From the NCBI RefSeq assembly GCF_023897065.1, contig NZ_JAMHIV010000006.1:1-64000 (forward strand): DNA of 64,000 nucleotides. The letters are read 5' to 3'. The stretch's first letter is position 1. Each line of letters starts with the position of its first letter. The notes beneath the pieces are model-generated. The model was given only the letters and a program-made list of their open reading frames with translations, searched no databases and was not told the DNA's origin. A program made the position numbers and the translations under genes. Positions 62,035-64,000 of this stretch are shown one piece after another. This DNA comes from Crossiella sp. SN42. GTDB taxonomy: Bacteria; Actinomycetota; Actinomycetes; Mycobacteriales; Pseudonocardiaceae.

Positions 62035-62110
62035 TAGCGAGTCAGGTAAAGGGGACGCGGCGCGCACTCAGGGGAGAGCTGTGTGCGGCCGGAGCAGGGG
62101 AGAAAGAGCA

Positions 62111-62428
62111 ATGATGACAGAAATTGACTGGACGGCGGTTCAACGCGTGGCGCATGTAGTTCGAGGGGAATGGACGCTTGCGATCGTGCGGGCGCTCATG
62201 AACGGGCCGCTGCTGTACTCGAGGCTGAAATCAGAAATCGAGAACGGTCCCCTGATGTCGGGATGCATGCTGCACCACAGCACCCTTTCTCGAAACCTGG
62301 CGAATCTTGTCCAGTGCGACGTGCTAGAGCGGCGTCAGCTGTCCGGAGGATATCAGCCAAGTGTGGAGTACCGGCTAACCGATTTCGGGAAGCGTGTTGT
62401 TCGAGTCCTGCGTGAGGCTGGTCAATGA
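62111..62428 (+). CDS. HxlR-like winged-helix regulator
   Basis: The 105-residue protein is a winged-helix of the HxlR type: VVRGEWTLAIVRALMNGPLLYSRLKSEI, STLSRNLANLVQCDVLER, then the wing YQPSVEYRLTDFGKRV. The usual HxlR N-terminal Cys is not seen. ATG 62111 follows GGGGAGAAAGAG, 77 bp after the GGDEF gene, possibly the same message. Target unknown. Confidence 0.82.
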   Translation: MMTEIDWTAVQRVAHVVRGEWTLAIVRALMNGPLLYSRLKSEIENGPLMSGCMLHHSTLSRNLANLVQCDVLERRQLSGGYQPSVEYRLTDFGKRVVRVLREAGQ

Positions 62429-62471
62429 TCCGTCATCTGAAAGTGTGCAAGGATGTTGAGCTGTACATTTC

Positions 62472-63065
62472 TCAGCACGCTGTGACTTCACGCAGCGAGA
62501 ACGATATCACCTTCCACTTGCCGTCGTTGTTGCGCGCAGTCGCTTCCGCAATCCGATGAGTGGCCGTCGGGTCGGCGAGACCGCCACGCGCTTTGTGCTT
62601 ACGCCAGCGACTGACATCGACGCAATCAATGATGTCCACCTCTATCGGAACCTCCGGAATGCGAACTTCTTTGACTCGTGGCGCGAGGACCGGTAGTCCA
62701 AGGGTGATATTGCCAGCAATGGAATCGGTGTACAGCAGGCCGCGAATATCTGTCAGAGCCTGGCCTGAAGTGTGTACGGAGAGTCCAGTCGAGTGGTGGT
62801 TCGCGCTGGCGGCGGCCGCAGTCAGTTCGTGCCACATACCCCTGTAGGCGTCCAAAGCTCGACGCGCCGCTTCGCTGCTGCTGCCGCCATTCGGCGAGGT
62901 GGTGACTGGTGCCCTGGAAGCTCGAACCGTGAGGTCTGACTCTTCGGCGGATGTGGACGTGGGCGCAGGGGGAGGGGGCTGATGTTGCTCGCGTGATCCG
63001 CAGCCCGCGAGCAGCACCGCAGGGCACAACAGAAGTGTCAGTCTCTGCTGGCGTCGAATCAACAT
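62472..63065 (-). CDS. Lipoprotein of unknown function
   Basis: The 197-residue protein has a lipobox LLAGC (Cys22) and a Pro/Ser-rich linker. The mature domain has a helix RRALDAYRGMWHELTAAAASA, then a strand VPIEVDIIDCVDVSRW and KWKVISFSLREVTAC. The layout resembles the small secreted/lipoprotein family of actinomycetes with an NTF2-like fold. It is convergent with the HxlR gene. TTGC-type inverted repeats lie upstream. Confidence 0.78.
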   Translation of the reverse strand: MLIRRQQRLTLLLCPAVLLAGCGSREQHQPPPPAPTSTSAEESDLTVRASRAPVTTSPNGGSSSEAARRALDAYRGMWHELTAAAASANHHSTGLSVHTSGQALTDIRGLLYTDSIAGNITLGLPVLAPRVKEVRIPEVPIEVDIIDCVDVSRWRKHKARGGLADPTATHRIAEATARNNDGKWKVISFSLREVTAC

Positions 63066-63116
63066 GGGATTCTCCCAAGGTAGGTTCCTTCTTCAGGTAT
63101 AGCTGGCGTCTTCATG

Positions 63117-63244
63117 CTTGCGGGATCGCAAGTCTGACTAGCGTTGTTGCAAGTATGGGCTGATTCATTCTTTCGGAGGTTCACGAACGAGGGAAACTCA
63201 TCATGCTTGCACAAACGCGAGTCCATACTTGCGTTGCGGCAAGT
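63117..63244. promoter_or_regulatory. Cluster of TTGC/GCAA inverted repeats
   Basis: CTTGCG-GGAT-CGCAAG (63117-63132), GTTGCAAGTATGG near 63146, CCATACTTGCGTTGC near 63223, and ACTTGC-GTTGCG-GCAAGT (63227-63244) lie in the gap between two divergent exported-protein genes. TCATGCTTGC occurs twice. The spacing suggests several binding sites for one regulator. Confidence 0.5.
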
Positions 63245-63313
63245 AGAGGTGCATGTCGTAAACAGGGGATGACGGAACGTCGGTCGGGTTCCCAAATCCA
63301 TCTGGAGTGAACT

Positions 63314-63652
63314 ATGCACGCAGTCGCAAAGCGCATGGCCGTAGTCGTGGTAGTGAGCGTTCTCGGCGGAGCAGTCAGCAACCCTGGTGTCCGCGGAGAG
63401 GTTGTAGCCGTTCGGCAAGTTGTCACCTGTGAGTACCGGACCATTAACACAACGGAGGTCTATCGAGCCCCGGGAGACATCTACTCCACGCGTCCCTACA
63501 AGATCCTTTCGCGAGGCACCGTCGTGTGGGCCGAACAGGCCACCCAGCCGCATCCAAGAGAACCAGTCATTCATGTGCGTCAGCTTGTGAGTGGCGGTTG
63601 GGTGATCGCTGGTTTCCTGGCGCGCACCGGGAGACATTGCGACACGTTTTAG
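63314..63652 (+). CDS. Small secreted protein
   Basis: The 112-residue protein begins with a signal peptide (MAVVVVVSVLGGAVS core after a short basic start, ATG 63314 with GGAG upstream). The mature part is beta-rich with two cysteines (VVTCEYR, RHCDTF) and the VVWAEQ/WVIAGFL strands of an SH3b-like fold. Function unknown. It ends ~30 bp before a strong terminator. Confidence 0.62.
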   Translation: MHAVAKRMAVVVVVSVLGGAVSNPGVRGEVVAVRQVVTCEYRTINTTEVYRAPGDIYSTRPYKILSRGTVVWAEQATQPHPREPVIHVRQLVSGGWVIAGFLARTGRHCDTF

Positions 63653-63683
63653 CTTTCCTCATCGCACGAGCGGAGCTCGTGCA

Positions 63684-63722
63684 GCGGGCCGACCACCTCA
63701 ACCCCCTTGGTGGTCGGCCCGC
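63684..63722. terminator. Strong intrinsic terminator
   Basis: GCGGGCCGACCACC (63684-63697) pairs perfectly with GGTGGTCGGCCCGC (63709-63722), followed by CCTTT. It serves the secreted-protein gene and probably the convergent prepilin-peptidase gene. Confidence 0.88.
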
Positions 63723-63761
63723 CCTTTCATGTGCAACGCATCGGATCGGCAGGTCACATGG

Positions 63762-64000
63762 TCAGGCACTGCCAGTCAGCACGATGGCCAGAGTCGAGCA
63801 GATCAGGAACGGTCCGAGAGGAAGATCACCGCGTCGGTGACGTCCACGGCGGCAGGCGAGGGCGTTCAGCACGAGCAGCGCCGCCGCGGCCGAGACGTAG
63901 CTGAGCAGCAGTGCCGTGCCGGCCGCCGCCCAGCTCACCCAGCCCACCGTGAGCCCGCACAACCCCGCCAACTTGACATCGCCACCGCCGAGTTGGCCTG
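63762..64000 (-). CDS. Type IV prepilin peptidase (A24), C-terminal part
   Basis: The frame is open to the right edge, so the start is outside. The visible ~78 residues begin GQLGGGDVKLAGLCGL, containing the GxGD aspartate motif of A24 prepilin peptidases, followed by two hydrophobic helices and a C-terminal DLPLGPFLICSTLAIVL. It would cleave and perhaps methylate prepilins for a Tad/Flp-type pilus or type II-like system. Confidence 0.85.
   Translation of the reverse strand, partial: GQLGGGDVKLAGLCGLTVGWVSWAAAGTALLLSYVSAAAALLVLNALACRRGRHRRGDLPLGPFLICSTLAIVLTGSA

Overview
The window is high-G+C actinomycete DNA, most like a Pseudonocardiales-type filamentous actinobacterium. The evidence is the codon bias, GTG/TTG starts with GTGA/ATGA gene overlaps, ESX/EspG/PPE-type satellites with DUF3558 lipoproteins, XRE-DUF5753/DUF397 pairs, MmyB regulators and an XRE-NB-ARC-TPR protein. 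No tRNA or rRNA gene was seen. I cannot name the species from the sequence.

Layout. 1-13.1 kb is an ordinary chromosomal arm: a GH28 polygalacturonase-like enzyme cut by the left edge, an alkylation-repair pair (alkA-ogt), an ESX satellite (PE-like, PPE-like, EspG), three TetR regulators with an ABC exporter, an SDR/MmyB divergent pair, kptA, a PPOX-fold protein and a secreted ThuA-like protein. 13.7-21.4 kb is the standout locus, visibly poorer in G+C than its flanks. A leftward operon queC-queE-queD-folE2-VUT transporter makes (and may import) preQ0. It is divergent from a rightward operon of an unrecognised 296-aa protein, a DGQQR-motif DpdB/DndB-like protein, a DpdA-type TGT homologue and a second DGQQR protein. 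With no queF, this reads as a 7-deazaguanine DNA-modification island of unusual composition. 22.1-23.0 kb holds a fragment of a conjugative element (DUF2637/Spd type).

23.1-34.1 kb is a type I-E CRISPR-Cas locus: array 1 (10 repeats, minus sense), cas3, a 790-bp gap with repeat-like sequence, cse1-cse2-cas7-cas5-cas6-cas1-cas2, then array 2 (9 repeats, plus sense) only 18 bp after cas2. cas1 carries a frameshift that separates its catalytic residues. Right of it lies a decayed DUF1883-like gene. 34.9-50.7 kb is accessory DNA: small two-helix membrane proteins paired with HTH proteins, sites built on a CAGTACTGA-type motif, a glycosyltransferase, an AbrB-like/PIN pair, an XRE-DUF397 pair, a run of lineage-specific genes, and a DegT-like protein lacking the PLP lysine. 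50.8-57.5 kb is a second, larger ESX satellite with three DUF3558 lipoprotein genes, a remnant of a fourth and a visible duplication scar. 57.5-64 kb has a cytokinin-dehydrogenase-like flavoprotein in operon with an XRE-NB-ARC-TPR regulator, a GGDEF protein, a small HxlR-like regulator, two exported proteins, and the 3' end of a prepilin peptidase running off the right edge.

How it fits together: the preQ0 island, type I-E CRISPR-Cas and the mobile-element debris between them form a defence/mobility neighbourhood set into a normal chromosome. All functional statements rest on motif recognition by eye; no database search was possible.
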